In this document: positions 16,860-25,731 of the stretch, one piece after another
Numbering within the stretch: the first letter of the stretch is position 1
Layout of the letters: every line of letters starts with the position of its first letter
NCBI GenBank assembly: GCA_017444735.1
Contig: JAFSWB010000065.1
Coordinates: 1 to 47,846 of the forward strand
DNA length: 47,846 nt
Direction of reading: 5' to 3'
From: Clostridia bacterium
GTDB lineage: Bacteria; Bacillota; Clostridia; Oscillospirales; CAG-272
Position numbers and translations under genes: made by a program
Notes under the pieces: generated by a model
Told to the model about the DNA's origin: nothing
What the model saw: the letters and a program-made list of their open reading frames with translations, nothing else
Databases searched by the model: none

Positions 16860-16888
16860 TTGATTTAACGTGTAAAATGGAGTATAAT
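16860..16888 (+). promoter_or_regulatory. sigma-A promoter for the yqeG-pepP-nadE-nadM-like operon
   Basis: TTGATT (16860-16865) and TATAAT (16883-16888) with a 17-base spacer. Its position over the in-frame ATG at 16877 supports translation starting later, at the GTG at 16913. Confidence 0.82.
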
Positions 16889-16912
16889 TTATTCCCGGAA
16901 GGAGGCGACGCC

Positions 16913-17434
16913 GTGTTATTTGAAAAAAAACTGTTTCCGACGGTGATGGCGGAGTCTTTTCGCGACGTCACTCCCGAATTCGTCAAAGGGATGGGAGGAC
17001 GGGCCCTTATCTGCGACATCGACAACACGCTCGTCACGTACGACGACCCCGTTCCTACGGACGAGGTCGCCCGGTGGTTCGATTCGATGAGGGAGGCGGG
17101 GATTTCCGTCGCGTTCGTATCGAACAACGAGCGTGAGCGCGTCGAGCTTTTCAACTCATCCCTCGGCTTCCCGGCTTATCCGAAGAGCGGAAAGCCGAAA
17201 ACGAAGTGGATAAAGGCGGCGATGGAGGCGACTGGAACGGACGAAAGCGCCGCGATCCTTCTCGGCGACCAGCTTCTGACCGACGCCGCGGCGGCGAATT
17301 TCGCCGGCATCCGGTCGATAATCGTCCCGCCGATCCGCGACAAAAAAACGCTCTTTTTCAGGTTCAAAAGAGCGATCGAAAAACCGTACGTCAAAAAATT
17401 CGTGAGAATTCACGGAATATATAAAAGGGGATAG
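16913..17434 (+). CDS. yqeG: YqeG family HAD IIIA-type phosphatase
   Basis: 173 residues. The HAD motif I CDIDNTLVTYD, motif II FVSNN, a conserved Lys segment (KSGKPKTKWI) and motif III LLGDQLLTDAAAAN are all present. YqeG proteins are small phosphatases of the HAD superfamily; relatives act on phosphatidylglycerophosphate. GTG 16913 is chosen because AAGGAGG lies just upstream and because an earlier in-frame ATG falls inside the promoter. It leads an operon with the peptidase, nadE and an adenylyltransferase-like gene at 5-12 base or overlapping spacing. Confidence 0.88.
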   Translation: MLFEKKLFPTVMAESFRDVTPEFVKGMGGRALICDIDNTLVTYDDPVPTDEVARWFDSMREAGISVAFVSNNERERVELFNSSLGFPAYPKSGKPKTKWIKAAMEATGTDESAAILLGDQLLTDAAAANFAGIRSIIVPPIRDKKTLFFRFKRAIEKPYVKKFVRIHGIYKRG

Positions 17435-17439
17435 ACAAA

Positions 17440-18516
17440 ATGGGAGTTTACGAGAAAAGATACGAGCGGCTCCGCGCTTATATGAAGGAGGCGGATCTCG
17501 ACGCCGTATATATCACCGCGACAGAGAATTACCGCTATTTCAGCGGCTTCAACAATCCCGACGGATTTATGATCGTGACGGCGGACGGAGCCGACGTCTT
17601 CGCCGATTTCAGGTATTTCGAGGCGGCGAAGGCGAAGTGTTATCCCTGCTGCCGCGTCATCGAGCAGAAGAGGGGATGCACCGCGGAATGGTTCGGGACG
17701 GCGGGCGTCTCACGCGTCGGGTTCGAGAATATGGACCTCTCCGTCTACGGATTCGATTCTCTTAAAAAGATCACGGACGAAGTGAAAGCGGAGCTTTTTC
17801 CGGTCGACGCGACGCTGACCGGCATCCGCGCCGTGAAGGAGCGCGAGGAGGTCGATCTCATAATACGCGCCCAGAGGATAGCCGAGCGCGCGCTCGACCA
17901 CGTCCTCAAAATAATCAAATACGATATGACGGAGCTCGAGGTCGCCGCGGAGCTCGAGTATTACATGAAGAAATACGGCTCGGTGACGCCGTCCTTCGAG
18001 ACGATCGCCGTATCGGGATCGGCGTCGAGCCTTCCGCACGGCGTTCCGCGCCCCGTCAAGCTCGAACGCGGCTTTCTCACGATGGATTTCGGCGCGACCG
18101 CCGAGGAATATCACTCCGATATGACGCGCACCGTCGTCATCGGCAAAGCGGACGATGAGATGAAGCGCCTCTACAACACCGTTCTCGAAGCGCAGAACGC
18201 GGCTCACGCGTTCATAAAGGCGGGCGTGACGGGCGAAGAGGCGGACAAATCGGCGCGCGATATCATCAACGCCGCGGGATACGAGGGCTGCTTCGGCCAC
18301 AGTCTCGGCCACGGCGTCGGTCTCGAGATCCACGAGCTTCCGAATCTGTCTCCGAGGATCGAGGGGATAAAGCTCGTTCCCGGAAACGTCGTGACGAACG
18401 AGCCGGGCATCTATATCGAAGGGAAGTACGGATGCCGCATCGAGGATATGATCTATATAGGCGAGGACGGTCCCGAAAACCTGACCGAGGCGCCTAAGGA
18501 ACTGATCGAGATATAA
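17440..18516 (+). CDS. Xaa-Pro aminopeptidase, M24B family
   Basis: 358 residues, the length of short PepP/YqhT-type enzymes that remove N-terminal residues preceding proline. The creatinase-like N-terminal domain covers about 1-125. The catalytic pita-bread domain has all five metal ligands in place: Asp216 (MDFG), Asp227 (SDMTRT), His291 (GHSLGHGVG), Glu321 (TNEPGIYI) and Glu335 (RIEDM). His200 in SLPHG is also conserved. It starts 5 bases after yqeG and is followed 12 bases later by nadE. In many Bacillota this gene lies before efp; efp is not here. Confidence 0.92.
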   Translation: MGVYEKRYERLRAYMKEADLDAVYITATENYRYFSGFNNPDGFMIVTADGADVFADFRYFEAAKAKCYPCCRVIEQKRGCTAEWFGTAGVSRVGFENMDLSVYGFDSLKKITDEVKAELFPVDATLTGIRAVKEREEVDLIIRAQRIAERALDHVLKIIKYDMTELEVAAELEYYMKKYGSVTPSFETIAVSGSASSLPHGVPRPVKLERGFLTMDFGATAEEYHSDMTRTVVIGKADDEMKRLYNTVLEAQNAAHAFIKAGVTGEEADKSARDIINAAGYEGCFGHSLGHGVGLEIHELPNLSPRIEGIKLVPGNVVTNEPGIYIEGKYGCRIEDMIYIGEDGPENLTEAPKELIEI

Positions 18517-18528
18517 GGGGATAAAACG

Positions 18529-19254
18529 ATGTTTGACGCCGAAAGAGTAAAAAACGAATGTGTCGCGTGGATAAGAGATTTCTTTGAGAAGAACGGTCCC
18601 GGCTGCAACGCCGTCGTCGGTATCTCCGGCGGAAAGGACAGTTCCGTCACGGCGGCTCTCTGCGTCGAGGCGCTCGGCAGGGACCGCGTTATCGGCGTCC
18701 TTATGCCAAACGGGGTCCAGCACGATATCGATATGGCGGAGCTTCTCGTCCGCCATCTCGGGATAAAGAGCTACACCGTCAATATCAAGGATGCGGTCGA
18801 CGGCGTGACGGGCAGTATTCCGTTCGAGCTCTCCGAGCAGAGCCGCCAGAACCTCCCTCCGCGGATCAGGATGGCGACGCTTTACGCCGTCTCGCAGAGC
18901 AACAACGGCAGGGTCGCAAACACCTGCAACCTCTCCGAGGACTGGGTCGGCTATTCGACGAGATACGGCGACAGCGTCGGCGATTTCTCTCCGCTCTCAC
19001 GCCTCGTCGTCAGAGAAGTGAAGGCGATAGGCCGTCTCCTCGGCCTGCCGGACGTCCTCGTCGACAAGGCGCCCGCGGACGGGCTCTGCGGCAAGACGGA
19101 CGAGGACAATCTCGGCTTCACCTACGCGGAGCTCGACCGGTATATCCGCGAGGGCGAGATCGACGATCTCTCAAAAAAGGAAAACATAGACAGAAGGCAC
19201 AGAAACAATCTCTTCAAGCTCGAGCTTATGCCTTCTTTCGAGCCGGAGATATGA
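18529..19254 (+). CDS. nadE: ammonia-dependent NAD+ synthetase
   Basis: 241 residues. It amidates deamido-NAD to NAD using ATP and ammonia. The PP-loop SGGKDSSVT near residue 35 binds ATP, and the deamido-NAD site is suggested by TCNLSEDWVGYSTRYGD and the KAPADGLCGKTDED segment. There is no glutaminase domain, so free ammonia is the nitrogen source. Its last four bases overlap the start of the next gene, an adenylyltransferase of the nicotinamide-nucleotide type. The pairing places two late NAD steps in one operon. Confidence 0.94.
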   Translation: MFDAERVKNECVAWIRDFFEKNGPGCNAVVGISGGKDSSVTAALCVEALGRDRVIGVLMPNGVQHDIDMAELLVRHLGIKSYTVNIKDAVDGVTGSIPFELSEQSRQNLPPRIRMATLYAVSQSNNGRVANTCNLSEDWVGYSTRYGDSVGDFSPLSRLVVREVKAIGRLLGLPDVLVDKAPADGLCGKTDEDNLGFTYAELDRYIREGEIDDLSKKENIDRRHRNNLFKLELMPSFEPEI

Positions 19255-19808
19255 AGATGAAAAAACCGTACGGTCTCGGGATCGTCGTCGGACGGTTCCA
19301 GATGATTCACGCGGGGCACGTCGATATGATAAACGCCGCGAGGCGCGCGTGCGACTCCGTCGCGATCTTTATCGGCTCGTCCCAGGAGTCGGGAACGGCG
19401 CAGAATCCGTTCACGTATGAGACGAGAGCGGAGATGTTCCGCCGCGTCTTCGGCGACTCCGTCAAAGTGTTCCCGCTTCCCGACATCGGCGTCGGAAACG
19501 TCGGACAGTGGGGCGAATACGTCATTTCGACCGTCCGCGAGCGGACGGGGAGGTTCCCCGACGTGCTCGTTTCCGGCAAGGAGGAGCGCCGCCCCGGCTG
19601 GTTCACCGGAGAAAACGGCGCCCGCGTCGCCGAGCTGTACGTCCCGAAGACGATCAACGTATCGGCGTCTTATATGAGGGAGCTTTTTATAAGCGGCGAC
19701 GAGGAGACGTGGCGGTCGTTCGCCCCCTACGCCCTATGGGATATGTATGGGTCCCTCCGCGCCTCCGTCCTCGCGTCGAAGGACGTCACGGAGACCGCAA
19801 GCTGCTGA
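19251..19808 (+). CDS. nicotinamide-nucleotide adenylyltransferase-like protein
   Basis: 185 residues. The nucleotidyltransferase HxGH-type motif is GRFQMIHAGH near residue 15, and the second signature is NVSASYMRE near residue 143. This is the NadM-like layout of the cytidylyltransferase superfamily, which makes NAD or deamido-NAD from the mononucleotide and ATP. It overlaps nadE by 4 bases (ATGA), which strongly supports an NAD role. The exact substrate (NMN or NaMN) is not settled by sequence. A bidirectional terminator follows. Confidence 0.85.
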   Translation: MKMKKPYGLGIVVGRFQMIHAGHVDMINAARRACDSVAIFIGSSQESGTAQNPFTYETRAEMFRRVFGDSVKVFPLPDIGVGNVGQWGEYVISTVRERTGRFPDVLVSGKEERRPGWFTGENGARVAELYVPKTINVSASYMRELFISGDEETWRSFAPYALWDMYGSLRASVLASKDVTETASC

Positions 19809-19816
19809 AAAAACGA

Positions 19817-19848
19817 TCCCGAGCCGTTCGGCTCGGGAATATTTTTTT
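19817..19848. terminator. bidirectional terminator between the NAD operon and ruvB
   Basis: TCCCGAGCC / GGCTCGGGA with a GTTC loop, with ATATTTTTTT on the right and AAAAAACGA on the left. It can serve both converging transcripts. Confidence 0.88.
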
Positions 19849-20896
19849 ATTCTATCGTTATCTGCGCCCCGGTATCCGTCCGTTTGAATGGAATCCCGAG
19901 ATGTTCGTAAGCGGCTCGCGTGACGCACCGTCCGCGCGGCGTGCGCGAAAGGAAGCCGATCTGCATAAGATACGGCTCGTAGACGTCCTCGAGCGTTATC
20001 GCTTCCTCTCCGACCGTCGCGGCGAGCGTTTCAAGGCCGACGGGCCCTCCGTCGTAGAAACGGATTATCGCTTCGAGCATCTTCCGGTCGGTGTTGTCGA
20101 GTCCGAGCTCGTCGATCTCGAGCACGGCGAGCGCTTCCCGGGCGAGCTCCAAAGTGATGACCCCGTCTCCTCTCACCTGCGCGAAGTCGCGGACGCGCTT
20201 CAGCAGTCTGTTGGCGATTCGCGGCGTTCCGCGCGAGCGGGACGCGATCTCGAGCGCGCCGTCCTCGTCGATCGGAATACCGAGGATCCCGGCGCTTCTT
20301 TTGACGATAGTACAGAGCTCGTCCGGCGTGTAAAGCTCGAGGCGCAGAAGGACGCCGAAGCGGTCGCGGAGCGGCGTCGTGAGCTGACCGGCGCGCGTCG
20401 TCGCCCCGATAAGGGTGAAGCGCGAGAGCGGGAGGCGGATGCTCCTCGCCGCCGGTCCTTTTCCTATGATTATATCGAGCGAAAAATCTTCAAGCGCGGG
20501 GTACAGGATCTCCTCGACCTGCCGCGAAAGGCGGTGGATCTCGTCGATGAAAAGGACGTCGCCCTCGCCGAGGTTTGAAAGAAGCGCCGCCAAGTCGCCC
20601 TGCTTCTCTATCGCTGGACCTGACGTCACCCTTATATTGACGCCGAGCTCGTTCGCAATGATCGCGGAGAGCGTCGTTTTTCCGAGTCCGGGAGGACCGT
20701 AGAGAAGAACGTGATCGAGCGCCTCTCCTCTTTTCTTCGCCGCCTCAATGTAGATCCTGAGAACTTCCTTCGCCTTTTCCTGCCCGGTGTATTCGTCGAG
20801 GGTGCGCGGTCTGAGACTCGGCTCGACCTCGGTATCCTCGCCCGAGTATTCCGAGGACATTATCCGGTTTTCAAAATCGAATTCATCCATATCCAT
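19847..20896 (-). CDS. ruvB: Holliday junction DNA helicase RuvB
   Basis: 349 residues, AAA+ motor that drives branch migration at Holliday junctions with RuvA. Walker [12 protein letters not shown], Walker B FIDEIHRL, sensor 1 GATTRAG and the arginine-rich C-terminal winged helix ([17 protein letters not shown]) are all present. It lies 15 bases after ruvA. A GGAGGG site sits 7 bases before ATG 20896. ruvC is not in the window. It ends the DUF951-yfhO-ruvA-ruvB transcript. Confidence 0.97.
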   Translation of the reverse strand: MDMDEFDFENRIMSSEYSGEDTEVEPSLRPRTLDEYTGQEKAKEVLRIYIEAAKKRGEALDHVLLYGPPGLGKTTLSAIIANELGVNIRVTSGPAIEKQGDLAALLSNLGEGDVLFIDEIHRLSRQVEEILYPALEDFSLDIIIGKGPAARSIRLPLSRFTLIGATTRAGQLTTPLRDRFGVLLRLELYTPDELCTIVKRSAGILGIPIDEDGALEIASRSRGTPRIANRLLKRVRDFAQVRGDGVITLELAREALAVLEIDELGLDNTDRKMLEAIIRFYDGGPVGLETLAATVGEEAITLEDVYEPYLMQIGFLSRTPRGRCVTRAAYEHLGIPFKRTDTGAQITIE

Positions 20897-20911
20897 AGAT
20901 AGTCCCTCCGG

Positions 20912-21562
20912 TTATTGCTTCATCAGAACGGCGAGAGCGTCCCTTATGATCTGTTCCGTCGGTTTCTGCGGATCGGCGCCGCGGAGCGCGTTCATGATCT
21001 CTCCTCTCGAGTAGCCGAGGACGAGGAGCGCGTCTCTCGCGTCTGAAAGGTTGCCCGCGCTGACGTTTACGGTCGGCGCGGCGGAGTCTCTGCCTTCCGC
21101 GAGCGACGCCGCGGGGGAGAGCTTGGCGACCTTGTCGCGCAATTCGAGCACGACGCGCGCGGCGGTCTTTCCGCCGATCCCCGGCGCGCGGGAGATGCCC
21201 TTCGTGTCCTCCGCAAGGATCGCCGAGTAAAGCGCGTCCGGCGTGTAAAGCGAGAGGATCGACATGGCCGCTTTCGGTCCGATTCCGGAGACTGCGATCA
21301 GCATTTTGAACGCTTCAAGCTCGTCCTTCGAGATAAACCCGAACAGCTCGACGTCGTCCTCGCGAACGGCGAGATAAGTGTAGACCCTGACGGGATCGGA
21401 GCCTCTTCTGACGTCTCCCGACGCCGTATACACGGGGGACGGAAGACGAGACAGCGTGTTGGCGCTGACCGTCAGCTTATACCCGACTCCGCCGCATTCG
21501 ATGACCGCGAATCCGGCCGCTTGATCGACCTCGAACAATTCGCCGTAAAGAGTATAGATCAA
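20912..21562 (-). CDS. ruvA: Holliday junction branch migration protein RuvA
   Basis: 216 residues. The N-terminal OB-fold (MIYTLYGELFEV) is followed by two helix-hairpin-helix motifs (VSGIGPKAAMSIL and APGIGGKTAARVVLEL) and a small C-terminal domain that contacts RuvB (DALLVLGYSRGEI). The start is TTG at 21562, and its last two bases form part of the yfhO stop (TGA) on the same strand, so the two genes overlap by four bases. This puts recombination genes under the same control as a membrane protein. Confidence 0.95.
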   Translation of the reverse strand: MIYTLYGELFEVDQAAGFAVIECGGVGYKLTVSANTLSRLPSPVYTASGDVRRGSDPVRVYTYLAVREDDVELFGFISKDELEAFKMLIAVSGIGPKAAMSILSLYTPDALYSAILAEDTKGISRAPGIGGKTAARVVLELRDKVAKLSPAASLAEGRDSAAPTVNVSAGNLSDARDALLVLGYSRGEIMNALRGADPQKPTEQIIRDALAVLMKQ

Positions 21563-24381
21563 TCTTTTTCCTCCTTCTCGCCCTCCGTCGGGACGTCTTC
21601 TTCAACGATCTCAAAAAGCGTCGGCCCCGGATCGTTTTCCGGTTCGTCGACCTCGAGGGAAATGACCGTCGCGTCTCCCTCCGGCGCCGGCACGGCGGCG
21701 ACCGATTCGTCGAGCTTCGCAAGCGCCGCCGCGCGCTTTTTCTTTTTCTTCGAAACGAGCGACGAGACGACGATGCAGACGATGAAGAGAGCGACGCCCG
21801 CGCCCGACACCGCCGCGCCCGCCTTGACGCAGAACGGGCTGTATTTGAAGACCAGATCGTATTCTCCCGCCGGCAGATCGAACGCGATCAGAGCGTCCAT
21901 CGTCTTCTCGTAACCGACCGGCTCTCCGTTCGCCGTGACGACCCATCCCTCGTCGTAGGGGATAGTCGTCATCACGCGCGTCATACCGTCCTCGACGGTG
22001 AGCTTTCCTTCGATCCTGTCGTCGCGGAACGAGGTGACGTCGAGCGACGAGCACTTCATTTTTCCGACCGCGTCGAGGAACGCGTCGTCGTCGAAGAAGT
22101 AGAAATAGTCGGAGCCGTAGGCGAGATACGTCTTGTCCTTCTCGGGAACGAGCTGTACCGATACCTTTTCGCCCTTTTCAAGCGAGCCGATCTCCTTCAC
22201 GCAGTGCGTGTCGTTCGTGAAATATTTTCCCCGGCTGATCCCGTTTATATAGAGCTTGCAGTCTTTCGGATACTTCGACGGGATATACATATAGAGAACT
22301 CCGTCCCGGTCCGCCTCGATCACGTATCTGATCGACGGAGTATCGCTTTTTTTCTCGTACCCGTCGTGACCCTTTACGCCGAACTTGGAGAGACCGTCGA
22401 ACTCGAAGTCGGAGACGGTCGCCTTTTTGTAGATATCCTCGCCGTCGGGGTCGCCCGTCAGAGCGCGGAACAGATCGTTCATCAGAAGGAAGGGATCGGA
22501 CAGCGTCGACTCCCCGACGCTGAAATCCTTCATATCGTCCGGCGCCGTAAAGACGGGCGAAAGAGCGTACGGATTTTCGTAGACCGCGATCCCGTCTGCG
22601 GTCTCGTCGAGCTTGTTGTAGTAGAACGAGAGGTGGTACGGAAGATCGCCCTTCGTCGTGTCGGCGTAAATATATTTCACGCCGAAAAAGATGTCCTCCG
22701 TGATCGTCGGCCCGCAGTATTTCGACCAGTGCGATTTCGACGTCAGACCGAAGCGGCGCAGAAGGACGATCACGTCCTCGTTGAGGGTCGAGGTCGAGTT
22801 CGAAAGCCCGTTCAGCCCGAGGGCGAAGTTGTCGTTCGTCTTCCTGTGCTCGAGCTTCTCGGAGCGGTAGAAGCCGTCGTCGTCGACAAGCTCGACGGCG
22901 GCGAGATATTTGTCGTTGAAATTGCGGTAAGACGACCGGCGCGAGAAGACTACGTCGTCGTCGAGCGCGTAGGCGTTCGCAATACCGGAGAGCGCCATTT
23001 CGGTCGTGACGATCACGGCGAGCACGAGTCCGGGCACCGTCAGGCGCGCGGACGCGGCCGATTTTGTGAAGTACATCACCGCGCAGTAAAGGCCGATGAA
23101 TCCGAGAGACGCCCAGACGCTTATGAAATCGGGCATATTTTTAAGGCCGAGCGTCTGAAGGAAGAGCAAGAGCAAGGCCACCGCCGCCGACGACGCCACG
23201 ACCTTTCCGTATCCGATCCGGTCGAGCCGGACGAACGCGCCGTACGCCATCACGAGGATGAAGAACACGAATATGAACGCGAACCGCGAGTTGAGCCAGT
23301 TCGGACGCTGAAATCCGTGCCATATTATGTCGAAAACGTTGAAATTGAAGCCGGCGAAGAGGAAGACGAGGATGAGTCCCGCCCCGATCTTTTTCCTCGG
23401 AGCGATATCCCGGGCGAGGAAGTAAAGAGGGAGCAGGAGGGGGGTCATCATCCCGCAATAGAGGAACGGCATCCCCTCCGGCCGAACCGTGTCGTACGAG
23501 CCGAAGAAGAACTTCGACAGCATCGGCATAAAGTTGAAAATCTGCTTCGGCTCCCAGTTGGGCGTCGAGAATTCGAGCTTGCCGAAGGAGAGGGAATAGT
23601 ACGCGGGGAAGATGACGACGGCCGCGATCGCAACCGAGATCGCGGAATAAAGCGCCATTCGCCCGAGCGCGCGGAAAAAGACCTTCGCGCCGTTTTCGCC
23701 GAGCGGGTTCCGCTCTTCTCTCGTATACGAAAAGTATCTGACGAAAAAGTAGAACGCGACGAAGAGGCAGACCATATATCCGATATAGTAGCTCGATATG
23801 ACCGCGAGCGAGAGGGAAATGACGTACGTCTTGAATTTCCCCTTTTTGATGATCCTCTCGACGCCGAGCAGAATGATGGGGAACCAGATTATATTGTCCG
23901 TCCACATCAGGTTGCTCTGCATTACGACGGCGAACGCCGACATCGCCCACATCGTTGAAAAAATGACGGTCGACGCGGGGCGTCTGCCCTTGATCTCGTG
24001 GAGGTAAATACCGAACGTCAGTCCCGTCGCTCCGCTTTTCAAGAGGATGATCGTGAGGATCGCCTCCGTCATCATCGAGCGGGGGAAGAGAACGGTGATA
24101 AGAGAAAAGGGACTTGACAGATAGTAGGCGAATATCCCCATGAACTCGCCGCCGAGCGCGCGCCCGAAGGTGTAAAGCAGGCTCCCGCCGCCCGTTATGA
24201 CCGTGCGGAGCCGCTCAAAATAGTAGATATACTGCGCGTTGAGGTCGAGGACGAGGACCGACCCGTCGTCGAGAGGCCACAGCCCCATCGAAACGTAAAC
24301 AATCAGCGTCGCGAAGACGGGAACGAGAAAGCAGAAACCGAGATACTTTCTCCCGTTGAGCGCGTTTCTCAGCATGCTCAT
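21559..24381 (-). CDS. YfhO family multi-pass membrane protein
   Basis: 940 residues. About a dozen membrane helices fill the first 480 residues, followed by a large extracytoplasmic domain (about 490-880) and a last helix near residue 885, then an acidic cytoplasmic tail. The N-terminal region has DGSVLVLDLNAQYIYYFE, a pattern of the YfhO/GT-C glycosyltransferase-like group. In Bacillus, YfhO helps glycosylate lipoteichoic acid; here that role is inferred. ATG 24381 follows AAAGGAGGAGG. It overlaps DUF951 upstream (ATGA) and ruvA downstream. A tagA-like gene just upstream also points to cell-wall polymer work. Confidence 0.88.
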   Translation of the reverse strand: MSMLRNALNGRKYLGFCFLVPVFATLIVYVSMGLWPLDDGSVLVLDLNAQYIYYFERLRTVITGGGSLLYTFGRALGGEFMGIFAYYLSSPFSLITVLFPRSMMTEAILTIILLKSGATGLTFGIYLHEIKGRRPASTVIFSTMWAMSAFAVVMQSNLMWTDNIIWFPIILLGVERIIKKGKFKTYVISLSLAVISSYYIGYMVCLFVAFYFFVRYFSYTREERNPLGENGAKVFFRALGRMALYSAISVAIAAVVIFPAYYSLSFGKLEFSTPNWEPKQIFNFMPMLSKFFFGSYDTVRPEGMPFLYCGMMTPLLLPLYFLARDIAPRKKIGAGLILVFLFAGFNFNVFDIIWHGFQRPNWLNSRFAFIFVFFILVMAYGAFVRLDRIGYGKVVASSAAVALLLLFLQTLGLKNMPDFISVWASLGFIGLYCAVMYFTKSAASARLTVPGLVLAVIVTTEMALSGIANAYALDDDVVFSRRSSYRNFNDKYLAAVELVDDDGFYRSEKLEHRKTNDNFALGLNGLSNSTSTLNEDVIVLLRRFGLTSKSHWSKYCGPTITEDIFFGVKYIYADTTKGDLPYHLSFYYNKLDETADGIAVYENPYALSPVFTAPDDMKDFSVGESTLSDPFLLMNDLFRALTGDPDGEDIYKKATVSDFEFDGLSKFGVKGHDGYEKKSDTPSIRYVIEADRDGVLYMYIPSKYPKDCKLYINGISRGKYFTNDTHCVKEIGSLEKGEKVSVQLVPEKDKTYLAYGSDYFYFFDDDAFLDAVGKMKCSSLDVTSFRDDRIEGKLTVEDGMTRVMTTIPYDEGWVVTANGEPVGYEKTMDALIAFDLPAGEYDLVFKYSPFCVKAGAAVSGAGVALFIVCIVVSSLVSKKKKKRAAALAKLDESVAAVPAPEGDATVISLEVDEPENDPGPTLFEIVEEDVPTEGEKEEKD

Positions 24382-24584
24382 TCTTCCTCCTCCTTTCGCG
24401 GCGCGATCTTTTTTATCGACTTTTCGAGCTTTATCCTCGGGACGGTGACGTCGCGTCCGCACCCGAGACAGACGATCCTGACGTCCGAGCCGACGCGCAT
24501 GACCTCAAACGAGGCGTTCCCGCACGGGTGCGGTTTTTTCATCGTCAGGACGTCGCCCGGCCGGATCTTCGGTATCGTGTTCAT
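24378..24584 (-). CDS. DUF951 family protein
   Basis: 68 residues. Conserved features of DUF951 are visible: VLTMKKPHPCG near residue 15, VMRVGSDVRI, and a CLGCGR Cys pair near residue 42. The function is unknown; the Cys residues suggest metal binding. The ATG at 24584 follows AGGAG by 8 bases. It leads the operon with yfhO, ruvA and ruvB and overlaps yfhO by four bases. A promoter lies 32 bases upstream. Confidence 0.9.
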   Translation of the reverse strand: MNTIPKIRPGDVLTMKKPHPCGNASFEVMRVGSDVRIVCLGCGRDVTVPRIKLEKSIKKIAPRKEEEE

Positions 24585-24615
24585 AAACGTTTCTCCTGTA
24601 CTGCGTCTGGAATAC

Positions 24616-24644
24616 AGTATACCATATATATAAAAAAAAGTAAA
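24616..24644 (-). promoter_or_regulatory. sigma-A promoter for DUF951-yfhO-ruvA-ruvB
   Basis: On the minus strand TTTACT (24639-24644) and TATACT (24616-24621) are 17 bases apart. The -35 box directly follows the U-run of the tagA-like terminator. Confidence 0.75.
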
Positions 24645-24674
24645 TAAAAAAGGGGGAGCGCTCACCGGCGCTCC
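24645..24674 (-). terminator. terminator of the tagA-like gene
   Basis: On the minus strand GGAGCGC / GCGCTCC with a six-base loop is followed by CCC and a U-run. The loop includes the gene's stop codon. Confidence 0.8.
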
Positions 24675-25417
24675 GCTTTTCTCATTTTTCTTTTGTATCT
24701 CCAAGTTCCGAAGTAAAATTTCGGAAGCGCCGTCATCCGTCCGATCCTCGTCGGCTGCTTCAGAAGTCGGTAAAACCATTCGAGGTTGGTCTTTATAAAG
24801 AATTTCGGAGCGCGCTTCGCCGTCCCGGCGAATACGTCGAGCGATCCGCCGAGTCCGAGAATAAGACGGACGCCCGTCAGCCTTTCCCTGTAAGACGCGA
24901 TCCATTTCTCCTGCGCGGGCGATCCGAGGCAGACGAACAGGATCTTCGCGTCCGTTTTGTTGATCTTTTCGATCACGGCGTCGTTTTCCTCGCCCTCTTT
25001 TTTGAAATACCCGTGGTGAGTCCCCGCGATCCGGGCGTCAGGATATTTTTGAAGGAGCTTTTCGGCGGCGGCTTCGGCGACGCCGGGCTTTCCTCCCATC
25101 AGAAAAACGGGGAGCCCCTCCTTGCCCGAGGAAGCGACGAGCGCCTCGCCGACCTCGACTCCGGGGACCTTCGCTTTTAGCGGCGTTCCGAGTATCTTCG
25201 CCGCCTTGACGACGCCCGCTCCGTCGGGAAGGATCACGTCCGCCGACGAAATGATCTTCTTGAATTCCGGGTCCGAGACGCAGTTCTGCACGATCTCGGA
25301 GTTCGGGGTGAAAACGGCGCGCGGCGCGTCGCCGTGCGCGAGCTCGCAGAGATACGCGACCGCCTCGGGCAGGGTGACGTTGTCAAACTCTATTCCTCTG
25401 ACGTTGATTTTTTCCAA
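24662..25417 (-). CDS. WecG/TagA/CpsF family glycosyltransferase
   Basis: 251 residues. The family signature includes FTPNSEIV (a conserved Thr-Pro-Asn), the acidic catalytic segment ILPDGAGVV near residue 65, GGKPGVAE and CLGSPAQEKWI. Enzymes of this family transfer N-acetylmannosamine (or an analogue) onto an undecaprenyl-linked acceptor in wall teichoic acid or capsule synthesis, at the membrane face. The start is TTG 25417 behind GAGGGG. It lies downstream of acpP with a weak hairpin between them. The nearby yfhO gene fits a cell-surface polymer function. The exact sugar is not determined. Confidence 0.88.
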   Translation of the reverse strand: MEKINVRGIEFDNVTLPEAVAYLCELAHGDAPRAVFTPNSEIVQNCVSDPEFKKIISSADVILPDGAGVVKAAKILGTPLKAKVPGVEVGEALVASSGKEGLPVFLMGGKPGVAEAAAEKLLQKYPDARIAGTHHGYFKKEGEENDAVIEKINKTDAKILFVCLGSPAQEKWIASYRERLTGVRLILGLGGSLDVFAGTAKRAPKFFIKTNLEWFYRLLKQPTRIGRMTALPKFYFGTWRYKRKMRKAERR

Positions 25418-25438
25418 AATAAACCCCTCGTTAAGAAG

Positions 25439-25464
25439 AATGCACTAACCTCGATTAGTGCATT
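25439..25464 (-). other. 10-bp hairpin between acpP and the tagA-like gene
   Basis: AATGCACTAA / TTAGTGCATT with a CCTCGA loop. On the minus strand only CTTCTT follows, so this is at best a weak terminator or attenuator. No separate promoter for the tagA-like gene is obvious, so read-through from acpP is likely. Confidence 0.5.
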
Positions 25465-25472
25465 TCCCATTT

Positions 25473-25700
25473 TTATTTAACTTTGCTCTCAAGATACCTG
25501 ACGATGTCGCCGACCGTGATGAACTCGCGGATCGCGTCTTCGTCGATCTCGATATCAAACTTTTCTTCACACATAAGTACGAGATCGGCAAGCTCCAGAG
25601 AATTGACGCCGAGATCGCCGACAAGCTCCGCCTCGGGAGTAATGCCGTCCGCGTTGACGTTGAGCTCGTCAACGAGTATGCTTTTTACCTTTTCAAACAT
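25473..25700 (-). CDS. acpP: acyl carrier protein with NSL instead of DSL
   Basis: 75 residues, acidic, with the four-helix acyl carrier protein pattern. Ser34 in LGVNSLELADL should carry the phosphopantetheine arm. The residue before it is Asn where the canonical motif has Asp (DSL). This variation may affect which carrier protein synthase or partner it meets. No fatty acid or polyketide gene lies nearby, so it may be the housekeeping carrier or a second specialised one. It has a consensus promoter and lies upstream of a tagA-like gene. Confidence 0.9.
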   Translation of the reverse strand: MFEKVKSILVDELNVNADGITPEAELVGDLGVNSLELADLVLMCEEKFDIEIDEDAIREFITVGDIVRYLESKVK

Positions 25701-25731
25701 ATTATGCCTCCGAATGATCGTTACGAGTCAT

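Noticed and set aside
22204..23958. Long open frame opposite yfhO
   Set aside because: Same reason: antisense to a coherent membrane protein with proper start and overlaps; the product is Arg/Glu-rich low-complexity sequence.
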